Source: an uncultured Bulleidia sp. (lineage in GTDB: Bacteria; Bacillota_I; Bacilli_A; Erysipelotrichales; Erysipelotrichaceae). Taken from it: DNA of 53,999 nucleotides. The notes below the pieces were generated by a model. It ran no database searches. It saw only the letters and a list, made by a program, of their open reading frames with translations, and was not told the DNA's origin. The translations under genes were made by a program, and so were the position numbers. The DNA is taken from NCBI GenBank assembly GCA_947087645.1, contig CAMUDN010000010.1, positions 1-53,999 of the forward strand, in the 5' to 3' direction. Of the stretch, positions 18,015-26,088 are shown piece by piece (the first letter of the stretch is position 1; every line of letters begins with the position of its first letter).

Positions 18015-18620
18015 ATGGAACTTGTAACGATTATCATTGGCTATTTATTAGGATCTATTCCATGGGCTCTTGTTATTGGTAAAGTTTTTTATCAAGTCGA
18101 TATTCGAGAAAAAGGATCTGGTAATCTTGGTGGCAGTAATGCTGGACGAGTATTAGGTAAAAAAGCAGGTATTATAGTTATTTTGCTAGATGCTTTTAAA
18201 GCATTATTGGCAATGCTTATTAGTTATCATTTTTTTCCTTCTTCTTTTACTTTTATCTATACTGGCTTAGCATGTTGTATCGGTCACTGTTTTCCTCTTT
18301 TTGCTAATTTCAAAGGTGGTAAAGCAGTTGCGACAAGCTTTGGCTTTTTATTAGGAATATCTATTTTACACCATCAAGAATACTTATATTTAATAGTTAT
18401 TCCACTTATCTTCTTCTTTTTACTACTTTATCTTTACAAATATGTATCCTTAGCTTCCTTAAGTTCATTAGGTATTGCATTTATTATAAGCTTACTTATA
18501 CAAGAACCATTAAATATTCAAATTTCATTATTTATCCTTTGGCTCTTTGTTATTTATCGCCATCAAGCAAATATTCATCGCTTAATCAATAAAAAAGAAA
18601 CAAAAGTCAAATGGCTTTAA
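18015..18620 (+). CDS. plsY: Acyl-phosphate:glycerol-3-phosphate acyltransferase
   Basis: 201 aa, five hydrophobic segments. The three PlsY motifs are visible: GSIPWALVIGK, GSGNLGGSNAGRVLGKKAG and GHCFPLFANFKGGKAVATSFG. Carries out the first acylation in phospholipid synthesis in the membrane. TAGGAGG lies 7 bases before the ATG. Stops 3 bases from the stop of a convergent response-regulator gene. PlsY next to topoisomerase IV genes is common in Firmicutes. Confidence 0.93.
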   Translation: MELVTIIIGYLLGSIPWALVIGKVFYQVDIREKGSGNLGGSNAGRVLGKKAGIIVILLDAFKALLAMLISYHFFPSSFTFIYTGLACCIGHCFPLFANFKGGKAVATSFGFLLGISILHHQEYLYLIVIPLIFFFLLLYLYKYVSLASLSSLGIAFIISLLIQEPLNIQISLFILWLFVIYRHQANIHRLINKKETKVKWL

Positions 18621-18623
18621 AAA

Positions 18624-19337
18624 TCATTTTTTAAAAGTATATTGTTTAGGTGAAATACCCACCATTTTTTTAAATACTTGGGAAAAATAATACTGGTTTT
18701 TAAATCCACATTCTTTGGCAATTTCATACATTTTATAATTTATTTTTGAATTATTAATTAAATACTTTGCATGTTCAATTCGCATAACTGTTATGAGGTC
18801 AACAAATGTTTTACCCATTTCTTTTTTTATTAACTTGGTAATATGGCCTTCACTAAGTAATAATTTAGATGCTAGATCAGATAATGCAAAATCATCATTA
18901 CTAATATTTACTTTTATTATTTCTATTATTTTTTTCATAACTGGTGAATAAGATGATTTTGATTGTTGCCTAACCTGTTGCATTGCCTCTTCGATCGTAC
19001 TAATAAATTCAACCGCATCAACTGGCTTTAATAAATAACGAAAAACGCCAAAAGTAATAGCTTTTTGGGCAAAATCAAATTTATCATAACCAGATATAAT
19101 AATTAAAACTAATTCTTTATTTTGTTGACGAATTTCGGCAATTAAATCAAGCCCATTTTTAAAAGGCATGTTGATATCAATTAAAGCGATATCAATGTTT
19201 TTTTCTTGTACAATTTTAAGTGCCTCATCACCATCTCCAGCTTGATAAATATTTTCTAAAGATAAACAAGCTTTCATAATACGATGAGCAAAATTTTGTC
19301 TAATAATTTCTTCATCATCAGCAATTAATATATTCAT
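18624..19337 (-). CDS. YesN-type response regulator (AraC output)
   Basis: 237 aa. Receiver domain (1-120) with Asp7/Asp8 (IADDEE), phosphoacceptor Asp54 (ALIDINMPFKNG) and LKPVD lysine. C-terminal AraC-type double helix-turn-helix (about 140-237), with the conserved KECGFKNQYYFSQVFKKMVGISPKQY ending spread over residues about 207-232. One-base overlap with the sensor kinase. Likely turns on the flavoprotein gene upstream in the same direction. Confidence 0.9.
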   Translation of the reverse strand: MNILIADDEEIIRQNFAHRIMKACLSLENIYQAGDGDEALKIVQEKNIDIALIDINMPFKNGLDLIAEIRQQNKELVLIIISGYDKFDFAQKAITFGVFRYLLKPVDAVEFISTIEEAMQQVRQQSKSSYSPVMKKIIEIIKVNISNDDFALSDLASKLLLSEGHITKLIKKEMGKTFVDLITVMRIEHAKYLINNSKINYKMYEIAKECGFKNQYYFSQVFKKMVGISPKQYTFKK

Positions 19338-20947
19338 TATTCTTTCCCCGGTTGTACCATACGGCTAATAAAACGTTGTTTTTGAACAATTAAATAAACA
19401 CCAAAACAATCTCCATATTGATGTTTAATACGTGCATTTACATTAAATAAACCATATCCTAATTGATTATTTGGTATACTACCTTGTTTTAAAAGATGAT
19501 TAATTTCATTGATTAACTTTAAGTCTATTTTTTCAAAATCATTTTCTACATCAATTACAATATTACTTTCTTTTTGATAAATATGGATCATAATGGCTGC
19601 TTTTTTAGTTAATAACTTAATGCCATGATAAATAGCATTTTCAACCAATGGTTGTAATGTAAATTTCAAAAAAGGGCTTTTTAAATTAATATTTTCGATC
19701 TTAAAATGGTATTCAAGAATATTTCGATAGCGTAATCTTTGAATATTTAAATAACTTTTAACATGCTTTATTTCTTCTTCTAAACTAATAATTTGGCGAT
19801 CATTACTCAAGCCAATGCGAAAAAAAACAGCTAAATCATGAATTGCTTTTTCTACTTCATGATCATCATTTTCAAAGGCAATTGCCTGAATCGTTTCTAG
19901 TGTATTATATAGAAAATGAGGTTTTATCTGAGCATACATAGCCTTATTATTAGCATTATTACGTTCGATCTCTTTTTCTTTTACTTTAGTTAAAAGAAGA
20001 TGTATTTCTTCAATCATTTGGTTATAATCACTATTTAAATTATGAAATTCAAGTATTTCTATATTTGCATTATTTTTTTCTAAAACACCTTTTTTTGCTT
20101 GTAACATGGCATTAACTAAACCTTGTAAAGGCTTAACAATACGATTAACAACATGCTTTATAACATATTGAGCAATAAATAATAAAATGATTGTGGCTAA
20201 AATAATTAAAATAATCGTTACAAGAATCTTCTTCATGTAATAGCTTTGCGGAATATCAAGAACATATGTCAATTTCAAATATGCATGTAAAGGTTTTTCA
20301 ACATGCATACTACCAGGCGTAAAATATTCTTTACCAAGAACTATCTTATTTTTATCATTCTTCAAATAAGCTCGAAAATTACCCGCTACATTAGTCATTA
20401 AATTTTCAATATAAGTCGTTTTCAAGGCACCACTGATGAAACCTTTTACTTTCTTTTGTTGATCATATATTTTAGCTAAGATTAAGATAATTTTATTTTT
20501 ATTTGACTTAGATTCTATAACATCAGAAATAACAACATCTTTATTACTATCTTTTAACTCTTTAAAATAAGAACGATCTAATACTTGAAAGTGAGCATTA
20601 TCCGTAACATACTTTTGACCATCTAAAGTTATAAATCCTAGTGAATCATATTGAATATTTGACTTTTCTTTAAATTCATTAAGTTTAGCAAGCAATTTTT
20701 TTTGATTCTGTACAGAAATTTCTTCTTTTTGAAATTGGGTAGCATATAAACGAATTAATTCACTATTAAATTGAAACCATAAATTAATATCACTTACTTG
20801 TGTTAAAACATGATTATTTACTAAATGACGTACATTAGGCAAAATATAAGCATAAATAGTGCATAGTGAAATAGTTGAAATACTAATAATAGATACAATA
20901 AGAATAAGAAAAACTCGTTTGACAATTACGTCATATAATCTTTTCAT
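19337..20947 (-). CDS. YesM/LytS-type sensor histidine kinase
   Basis: 536 aa. Membrane segment at about 12-34, extracellular Cache-like sensor of about 200 residues (with DRSYFKELK and ISDVIESK features), second segment at about 241-262, HAMP-like linker, then a His_kinase domain with His344 in QIKPHFLYNTLE and a HATPase domain with PLVENAIYHGI and GYGLFNVNARI. Cache sensors usually bind small organic acids or amino acids. Sits directly behind the flavin reductase gene, so that enzyme's substrate is a reasonable guess for the ligand. Confidence 0.9.
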   Translation of the reverse strand: MKRLYDVIVKRVFLILIVSIISISTISLCTIYAYILPNVRHLVNNHVLTQVSDINLWFQFNSELIRLYATQFQKEEISVQNQKKLLAKLNEFKEKSNIQYDSLGFITLDGQKYVTDNAHFQVLDRSYFKELKDSNKDVVISDVIESKSNKNKIILILAKIYDQQKKVKGFISGALKTTYIENLMTNVAGNFRAYLKNDKNKIVLGKEYFTPGSMHVEKPLHAYLKLTYVLDIPQSYYMKKILVTIILIILATIILLFIAQYVIKHVVNRIVKPLQGLVNAMLQAKKGVLEKNNANIEILEFHNLNSDYNQMIEEIHLLLTKVKEKEIERNNANNKAMYAQIKPHFLYNTLETIQAIAFENDDHEVEKAIHDLAVFFRIGLSNDRQIISLEEEIKHVKSYLNIQRLRYRNILEYHFKIENINLKSPFLKFTLQPLVENAIYHGIKLLTKKAAIMIHIYQKESNIVIDVENDFEKIDLKLINEINHLLKQGSIPNNQLGYGLFNVNARIKHQYGDCFGVYLIVQKQRFISRMVQPGKE

Positions 20948-20969
20948 ATTTTTATTCTAACAATGTCCA

Positions 20970-20998
20970 AAATGGAAGTGCAAGATGCACTTCCATTT
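20970..20998. terminator. Intercistronic hairpin between reductase and kinase genes
   Basis: A perfect 13 bp stem (AAATGGAAGTGCA, 20970-20982, and its complement 20986-20998) with a three-base loop. On the minus strand it follows the reductase stop but is trailed by only a few T residues, so it probably ends most transcripts or stabilises the reductase mRNA while letting some reach the kinase genes. Confidence 0.65.
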
Positions 20999-21002
20999 CT
21001 TT

Positions 21003-22772
21003 TTACTTAGCAGCATTTTCCCCTGCAATCCGACCAAATACAACAATATCCGTGATCGCATTACCACCTAAACGATTAGTTCCATGAATACCTCCTGTCA
21101 CTTCGCCAGCTGCATATAAATGAGGTATAACTTCACCTTTCTTATTAATTACCTGAGCTTTTTCATTGATCTTAACACCACCCATTGTATGATGAGTTGC
21201 TGGTGCTACTTTTTGAATATAGAAAGGTCCTTGCGCAATTGATCTTAATTTACCACCACGCTTTTGTTCCGGATCACTACCTTTAGCAACATACTCGTTA
21301 TAAGTTAATAAAGTATTCTGCAAAGTTACAACATCAATATTAACTTTCTTTGCTAAATCTTCAATCCGATCAGCCGTAAATAATAAACCGTCTTTTTGCA
21401 TATTTGCAAATTCATTTTTATGTATTTGTGTCATATGACCATTATTTTCAACTTCTTGTCCCCATAGTAAATAAGCATACTTACCTTTTTGGGCCAAAAT
21501 AGCATGCGAAATAACATCACGACGACCCATATCATTTACAAAGCGTTTACCTTCCTGATTAACTAAAATACCACCATCAAAACGAGCATTAGCAACATAA
21601 GAAATAATACCTGTTTCTGGATTACATGTTGGATAAACTTGTATTTGTTTCATATCAATCAAAGCCGCATTAATATCTTGAGCCATCTTAATGCCATCAC
21701 CCGAACTTGCTGAAATACAAGTTGTTTTATATTTTTCATCATATATTGGGTTATATTCTTTACGCATATCAATATTTGAACCAAAACCACCACTTGCTAA
21801 AATAATTGCCTTTTTTGCTTGCAATTTAATCTCTTTACCAGCATTTTCTGCAATAACACTCGTAACCATACCAGTATTATCGCTAACTAATTGCTTAGCA
21901 CGTGTATTTTTAAAAATATCAATACCTTTTTCAATCGCTAATTTTTCTAATTTAGAAATCATCTCATATCCTGAATTACCTACTGGAATTACTGCTCGAG
22001 GCACTGAATGACCCCCAAACTGTTGAATACGATCTTTTATAAAATTAACTTTTACTTCTTTAACTAACCATTGATATGCGGCAAGTGCTTTCGTTGCTAA
22101 TGTTTCCACTAATTGTGGATTAGCAAGATTATCACCACCTTTTAAAGTATCATTTTTATATATCTCAGGCGTATCTATAATCTGTTTATTTTTTTGTAAA
22201 TCTGATTGAGGAACATTCAAACCACCACCAGAAACTAAAGTATTACCTCCTACTTGACTTGTTTTTTCTAAAATCAATACTTTAGCACCATTTGCTCTTG
22301 CTTGAATAGCTGCACTTAAACCGGCTCCACCGGCACCAATAACAATTACATCATATTGATATTCTTTATCTGATAAAATTTGATTAACACTTTCTTTAGG
22401 CATCCCTTTAACCATATCTGATGTTAATCCTGCTTGCTTTAAAGCATCTTTCATACCATTTAAAAACGCCATTGAACTAATTGTTGCTCCTGTAGCTGCA
22501 TCAAGATTAAGTGTTTGTTTGTCCATAATTTTATCTTTTATCTTCGCAATTGCTAAGCTACCAATTCCTTTTGTTTCAACTTCCTTTAAAATATCAATCT
22601 TTTTAATTTTACCATCTAGAACCGTAACTTTCATTTCAATTGGTCCATTATGCCCCTGTGTATTTGCTGTATAATCACCATCTTTCAAGCTAACTTGATG
22701 AGCTTTACAACCCAAAATGGTAGTGCTTAAAAAAAATATCATAAGCCAACTAAACAATCTCTTCTTTCTCAT
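21003..22772 (-). CDS. Secreted lipoprotein flavin reductase (FMN-bind + FAD, fumarate-reductase type)
   Basis: 589 aa. Lipoprotein signal with lipobox TILGC (Cys22), an FMN_bind domain (about 28-115) with the flavinylation site DAATGATIS whose threonine would carry covalent FMN, then a fumarate-reductase/urocanate-reductase type flavoprotein domain with GAGGAGLSAAIQA, a GGFGSN loop and HTMGGVKINEKAQV. Such outer-surface reductases pass electrons to fumarate-like or other unsaturated acceptors during anaerobic respiration; the exact acceptor is not readable. AAGGAGAG before the ATG. Followed by a YesMN-type two-component system. Confidence 0.9.
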   Translation of the reverse strand: MRKKRLFSWLMIFFLSTTILGCKAHQVSLKDGDYTANTQGHNGPIEMKVTVLDGKIKKIDILKEVETKGIGSLAIAKIKDKIMDKQTLNLDAATGATISSMAFLNGMKDALKQAGLTSDMVKGMPKESVNQILSDKEYQYDVIVIGAGGAGLSAAIQARANGAKVLILEKTSQVGGNTLVSGGGLNVPQSDLQKNKQIIDTPEIYKNDTLKGGDNLANPQLVETLATKALAAYQWLVKEVKVNFIKDRIQQFGGHSVPRAVIPVGNSGYEMISKLEKLAIEKGIDIFKNTRAKQLVSDNTGMVTSVIAENAGKEIKLQAKKAIILASGGFGSNIDMRKEYNPIYDEKYKTTCISASSGDGIKMAQDINAALIDMKQIQVYPTCNPETGIISYVANARFDGGILVNQEGKRFVNDMGRRDVISHAILAQKGKYAYLLWGQEVENNGHMTQIHKNEFANMQKDGLLFTADRIEDLAKKVNIDVVTLQNTLLTYNEYVAKGSDPEQKRGGKLRSIAQGPFYIQKVAPATHHTMGGVKINEKAQVINKKGEVIPHLYAAGEVTGGIHGTNRLGGNAITDIVVFGRIAGENAAK

Positions 22773-22804
22773 TTTTCTCTCCTTAATTATGCTTAATTAA
22801 ATTA

Positions 22805-22830
22805 TAAAAAATACCTCCATAGAGGTATTT
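22805..22830 (-). terminator. Terminator after flavodoxin
   Basis: AAATACCTC and GAGGTATTT pair around a four-base loop; on the minus strand the hairpin is followed by TTTTTTATAAT. The last six bases of that run also make a -10-like TATAAT for the reductase gene, whose start is only some 35 bp further on. Confidence 0.75.
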
Positions 22831-22866
22831 ATAATATCTTGATAAATTTTATAAATTTACATTAAA

Positions 22867-23292
22867 TTAATCCGTTTTTTCACTCAACACTTTAGCAAAA
22901 CGTTTAGCATCATTTAAACTTTCTTGACTAACCCGCTGATCATGATATTTCATTAATGCACCATGACAATAAAAATAACGATTTTCAACTCTAATTCCTT
23001 TTTTAATTAATTTTTCTTTTAATTCTGGATAAGCTAATTCGGTAAAAAAAGAAGTTGAAAAAATAATCGCCGTATGTACTTTACTAGCATCTAATTCAGT
23101 AATAAATTTTTTAACTTTTTGATCAATCTTTAACCAATAAATAGCTGCCCCTAAAAATAAAATATCAGCTTGTTCTACTTTTTTTGTAATATCATAAGCT
23201 TTAATACCCAACTGTTCAGCCATTGCTTCAGCAACTTTTTTAGTATTACCACTACGACTAAAATAACGAATCTCTATTTTCTTATCTTGCAT
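22867..23292 (-). CDS. Flavodoxin
   Basis: 141 aa from the ATG at 23292 with GAGGAAGGA ahead; an in-frame ATG at 23307 precedes that site. FMN phosphate loop YFSRSGNTKKVAEAMA at about residues 8-23 and FLGAAIYW further on. A small electron carrier. Lies 39 bases behind the permease gene and ends at a terminator, so the two form a unit next to the surface flavin reductase. Confidence 0.85.
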   Translation of the reverse strand: MQDKKIEIRYFSRSGNTKKVAEAMAEQLGIKAYDITKKVEQADILFLGAAIYWLKIDQKVKKFITELDASKVHTAIIFSTSFFTELAYPELKEKLIKKGIRVENRYFYCHGALMKYHDQRVSQESLNDAKRFAKVLSEKTD

Positions 23293-23331
23293 AATATCCT
23301 TCCTCATTTTTGATATTGATTAACAACTAAA

Positions 23332-24597
23332 TTAGTGCCAAATAAGCCAAATGAAAATAGATCCTGCTAATACAGCTACTAAAGTATAAGGAATACCTAT
23401 TTTCATAAAATCAGAAGTTTTAACTTCATATCCTTCACTATTTAAAATACCAATGCCTGTAATATTTGCTGAAGCACCTATGGGGGTTAAATTACCTCCT
23501 AGCGTGGCACCAATTAGTAATCCAAAATATAAAATAGTCGGATCAATCGCCATATTGAAAGCAACTTTTTGCATTACTGGTAACATTGTAGCAACATATG
23601 GAATATTATCAACAAAAGCTGATATAACAACAGAAATAAAAACAACTAAAACATACACCAATAACAAATTATGACCACCAAATATACTAAATAAATTAGC
23701 CATTGCTTTAATTACCCCTGCTTCATTAATACCTTGAATAACGATAAATAAACCACTTAAAAGCAATAATGTTTTATAATCAATAGCTTGTAAACATTGC
23801 TTTATAGCTTTTTTATTACGTTGCCACATTATTTCATATAAAAGAGCAACAAAAGCAAAGAAAAGACAAATAAATCCATTTGTTAATGATGGCAAATTAG
23901 GTACTTGTGAAGCTATAATTAAAGAAAAAATAACGCCCAGTAATAAGATAGTAGGAATATAATTAGTTACTTTTGTAATTGCTTTAACAGATACTTTTTC
24001 CTTTTCATGACGAAATAAAAATAATAGAACAGGAATTGTTAATAAAGCCCCTACTTCCGTAGCAATACCGATTGATACTTTACCATGATAAATAAAGAAA
24101 TCATTAAAATTCATCTTCGTATAAGCACCTAATAAAATAGAAGTCGTATCTCCTACTAACGTTGCTGCTCCTTGTAAATTAGATGATACAGCAATTGAGA
24201 TAATCACCGGTACGGGATTTATTTTTAACTTTTTGGCTATCGAAATACCAATGGGAGAAATCATCAATAGTGTAGCAACATTATCAATAAAAGCTGATAC
24301 TAAACCAGCAAAAAGACTCAATACAACAATTGCCCACTTAACATTAGCTGTTATTTTCAATAATTTTTCAGCAACTAATGTTGGCATATTTGAACTAATA
24401 AATAATTGAACTAACATCATCATTCCGGCTAACATTAAAATAACATTAAAATTAATTGCCGGTATAACCTTTTTGATAGGCAAAATACCTAATATTACAA
24501 ATAAAAAAGCCGTGCCTAAAGCTATTTGAGGTCGATATTTAGGCAAGCTTAAAAGCAATATATACATTAAACCAAAAAGTAATAGTGCAAGTGTCAT
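23332..24597 (-). CDS. Anion permease, ArsB/NhaD/SLC13-like (IT superfamily)
   Basis: 421 aa from the ATG at 24597, which has GGAAAGGA at 8-base spacing. About 11-12 hydrophobic segments in two repeats, each with the ion-transporter superfamily hairpin: SAFIDNVATLLMISP in the first half, SAFVDNIPYVATMLP in the second, plus GNLTPIGASANI. Could move a dicarboxylate, arsenite or sodium/protons; the sequence does not settle it. Forms a unit with flavodoxin and neighbours the surface reductase. Confidence 0.8.
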   Translation of the reverse strand: MTLALLLFGLMYILLLSLPKYRPQIALGTAFLFVILGILPIKKVIPAINFNVILMLAGMMMLVQLFISSNMPTLVAEKLLKITANVKWAIVVLSLFAGLVSAFIDNVATLLMISPIGISIAKKLKINPVPVIISIAVSSNLQGAATLVGDTTSILLGAYTKMNFNDFFIYHGKVSIGIATEVGALLTIPVLLFLFRHEKEKVSVKAITKVTNYIPTILLLGVIFSLIIASQVPNLPSLTNGFICLFFAFVALLYEIMWQRNKKAIKQCLQAIDYKTLLLLSGLFIVIQGINEAGVIKAMANLFSIFGGHNLLLVYVLVVFISVVISAFVDNIPYVATMLPVMQKVAFNMAIDPTILYFGLLIGATLGGNLTPIGASANITGIGILNSEGYEVKTSDFMKIGIPYTLVAVLAGSIFIWLIWH

Positions 24598-24617
24598 TAA
24601 TTTATCCTTTCCACTTG

Positions 24618-24669
24618 TTTTCAAGCATTACGATATTCATTATAATATTATCCATGAGGATATCGTCAA
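24618..24669. promoter_or_regulatory. Overlapping divergent promoters
   Basis: Plus strand: TTTTCA (24618-24623), 17 bp, TATAAT (24641-24646). Minus strand: TTGACG (complement of 24664-24669), 19 bp, TATAAT (complement of 24639-24644). The two -10 boxes share four bases, so the permease and methyltransferase-like genes probably compete for polymerase. Confidence 0.6.
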
Positions 24670-25685
24670 GTAAAAAAATAGATAACTTTTTTCAAAGAGT
24701 ACTTAATAATATACAAAATGATTATAAAGCAGATTTTATAGCTTATCATGTAACCAAAGAAAACGAGCGCAAAGTACAAAAATTGTTAAGTAAAGCAGGC
24801 TTTAGTGAATTTATGGGTAATAAAGAAAAATGGCCGAGCTTATTTTTATCAACCGATGATTGGGAAAAAAATTCATATCATCAAAATATTCATCTTGATT
24901 ACATAAAAGATAGTCATTTTTCATTTAGCAAGAAAAAGACGGCTGGTTTTGAACTGTTTAACAGTGATGAAATACAAAAAGATCCTCAACGTGAATTGAA
25001 TGACTGGATGAAATTAAGAGCCATGGATCGTAACTTTGAAACTCTTTATCTGTTTCAAGATCAAAAAGACTGGATGATGGATGCACCAAGTGAATATAAC
25101 ACCAATTATAAGCATGCTTTAAAAGCACATGGTAAAGTTTTAACCTTTGGTCTTGGTATAGGCTATTTCTTATGGTTCGCTATAAATAATAAAAATGTTA
25201 ATGAAATTACAGTTATCGAAAAAAGTGAAGCTGTCTTATCAATGTTTAAACGATTTATATATCCACAATTTTCTACACATAAAAAGATTAATTTTATACT
25301 TGGTGATGCATTTGATTATTTTAAAGAAGATTATTTAATTAATTTTGATTATATATATAGTGATATTTGGCAATCAACTAAAGATGGTCTTGCAATTATT
25401 ATGCGACTTTTAGAACAGTATGACTTACCTCTAAATAAAGGTGATTTTTGGATTGAAGAAAGTTGTTATGAACTAATATGGACTCTCCAATTTTGGTACT
25501 TTTATAGTGTATACAAAAAACAAAATATTCAAGTTGCACAAAACTATCAAATTTATTATCAAAAGATTCAGAAATACTATCAAACAATATCTAAATCAAT
25601 GACCGAAGAAGACTTAAAATTTTATATCTATGATACACAAACAATTCGCCACCTTTTAGCTTTTAAAAATGATATATCAAAATAA
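24654..25685 (+). CDS. SAM-dependent methyltransferase-like protein
   Basis: 343 aa from the ATG at 24654. A Rossmann methyltransferase core is visible at about 155-235: VLTFGLGIGYFLWFA (SAM loop), EITVIEKSEAVLS (acidic end of strand 2), INFILGDAFDYF, then DYIYSDIWQS. Spermidine-synthase-like fold; substrate unknown. No ribosome-binding site precedes the ATG and a perfect TATAAT ends 7 bases before it, so the message may be leaderless. Reading could extend to 24585, but that would run through the promoter and into the divergent permease gene. Confidence 0.72.
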   Translation: MRISSSKKIDNFFQRVLNNIQNDYKADFIAYHVTKENERKVQKLLSKAGFSEFMGNKEKWPSLFLSTDDWEKNSYHQNIHLDYIKDSHFSFSKKKTAGFELFNSDEIQKDPQRELNDWMKLRAMDRNFETLYLFQDQKDWMMDAPSEYNTNYKHALKAHGKVLTFGLGIGYFLWFAINNKNVNEITVIEKSEAVLSMFKRFIYPQFSTHKKINFILGDAFDYFKEDYLINFDYIYSDIWQSTKDGLAIIMRLLEQYDLPLNKGDFWIEESCYELIWTLQFWYFYSVYKKQNIQVAQNYQIYYQKIQKYYQTISKSMTEEDLKFYIYDTQTIRHLLAFKNDISK

Positions 25686-25730
25686 ATATAAAATTACTTA
25701 AATTTCTTATATCAATACTTTTTCATAAAT

Positions 25731-25757
25731 AAAAACCGGCTAATAATTCCGGTTTTT
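25731..25757. terminator. Bidirectional terminator
   Basis: AAAAACCGG (25731-25739) and CCGGTTTTT (25749-25757) around a 9-base loop. Serves the methyltransferase-like gene on the plus strand and the tRNA pair on the minus strand. Confidence 0.88.
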
Positions 25758-25767
25758 ATTTTATTAA

Positions 25768-25850
25768 TGGGGAAGATGGGACTCGAACCCACACGCTGTC
25801 TCCAACACAGGATTTTAAGTCCTGTGCGTCTACCATTCCGCCACTTCCCC
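25768..25850 (-). tRNA. tRNA-Leu (anticodon TAA)
   Basis: Minus strand starts GGGGAAGTGGCGGAATGG, has anticodon loop CTTAAAA (anticodon TAA, reading UUA), a long variable arm and a TTCGAGTCC T loop; the acceptor closes GGGGAAG with CTTCCCC and discriminator A. CCA is not encoded. Confidence 0.95.
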
Positions 25851-25856
25851 ATGAAG

Positions 25857-25927
25857 AGGTTCCTGCCGGAGTCGGACCGGCGCTCGCTGAGTTGCAGTCA
25901 GCTGCCTTACCACTTGGCTAAGGAACC
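25857..25927 (-). tRNA. tRNA-Cys (anticodon GCA)
   Basis: Minus strand starts GGTTCCTTAGCC, anticodon loop CTGCAAC (GCA), T loop GGTCCGACTCC; acceptor GGTTCCT pairs with AGGAACC and the discriminator is U, as usual for Cys. No encoded CCA. Six bases upstream of tRNA-Leu and surely co-transcribed with it. Confidence 0.95.
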
Positions 25928-26088
25928 GTTATTTCTATCTAAGTTGCTTAAATATAATACCCAATATTTATCATCTTGGCAAGACCTTAAGACAATTTTA
26001 TCGAAAATTTTAACTTATCTTTTTTCTCTAAATATTAAACTGTATAAGTATTAATCATTTTTATCATCAATACTTATACAGTATATAT

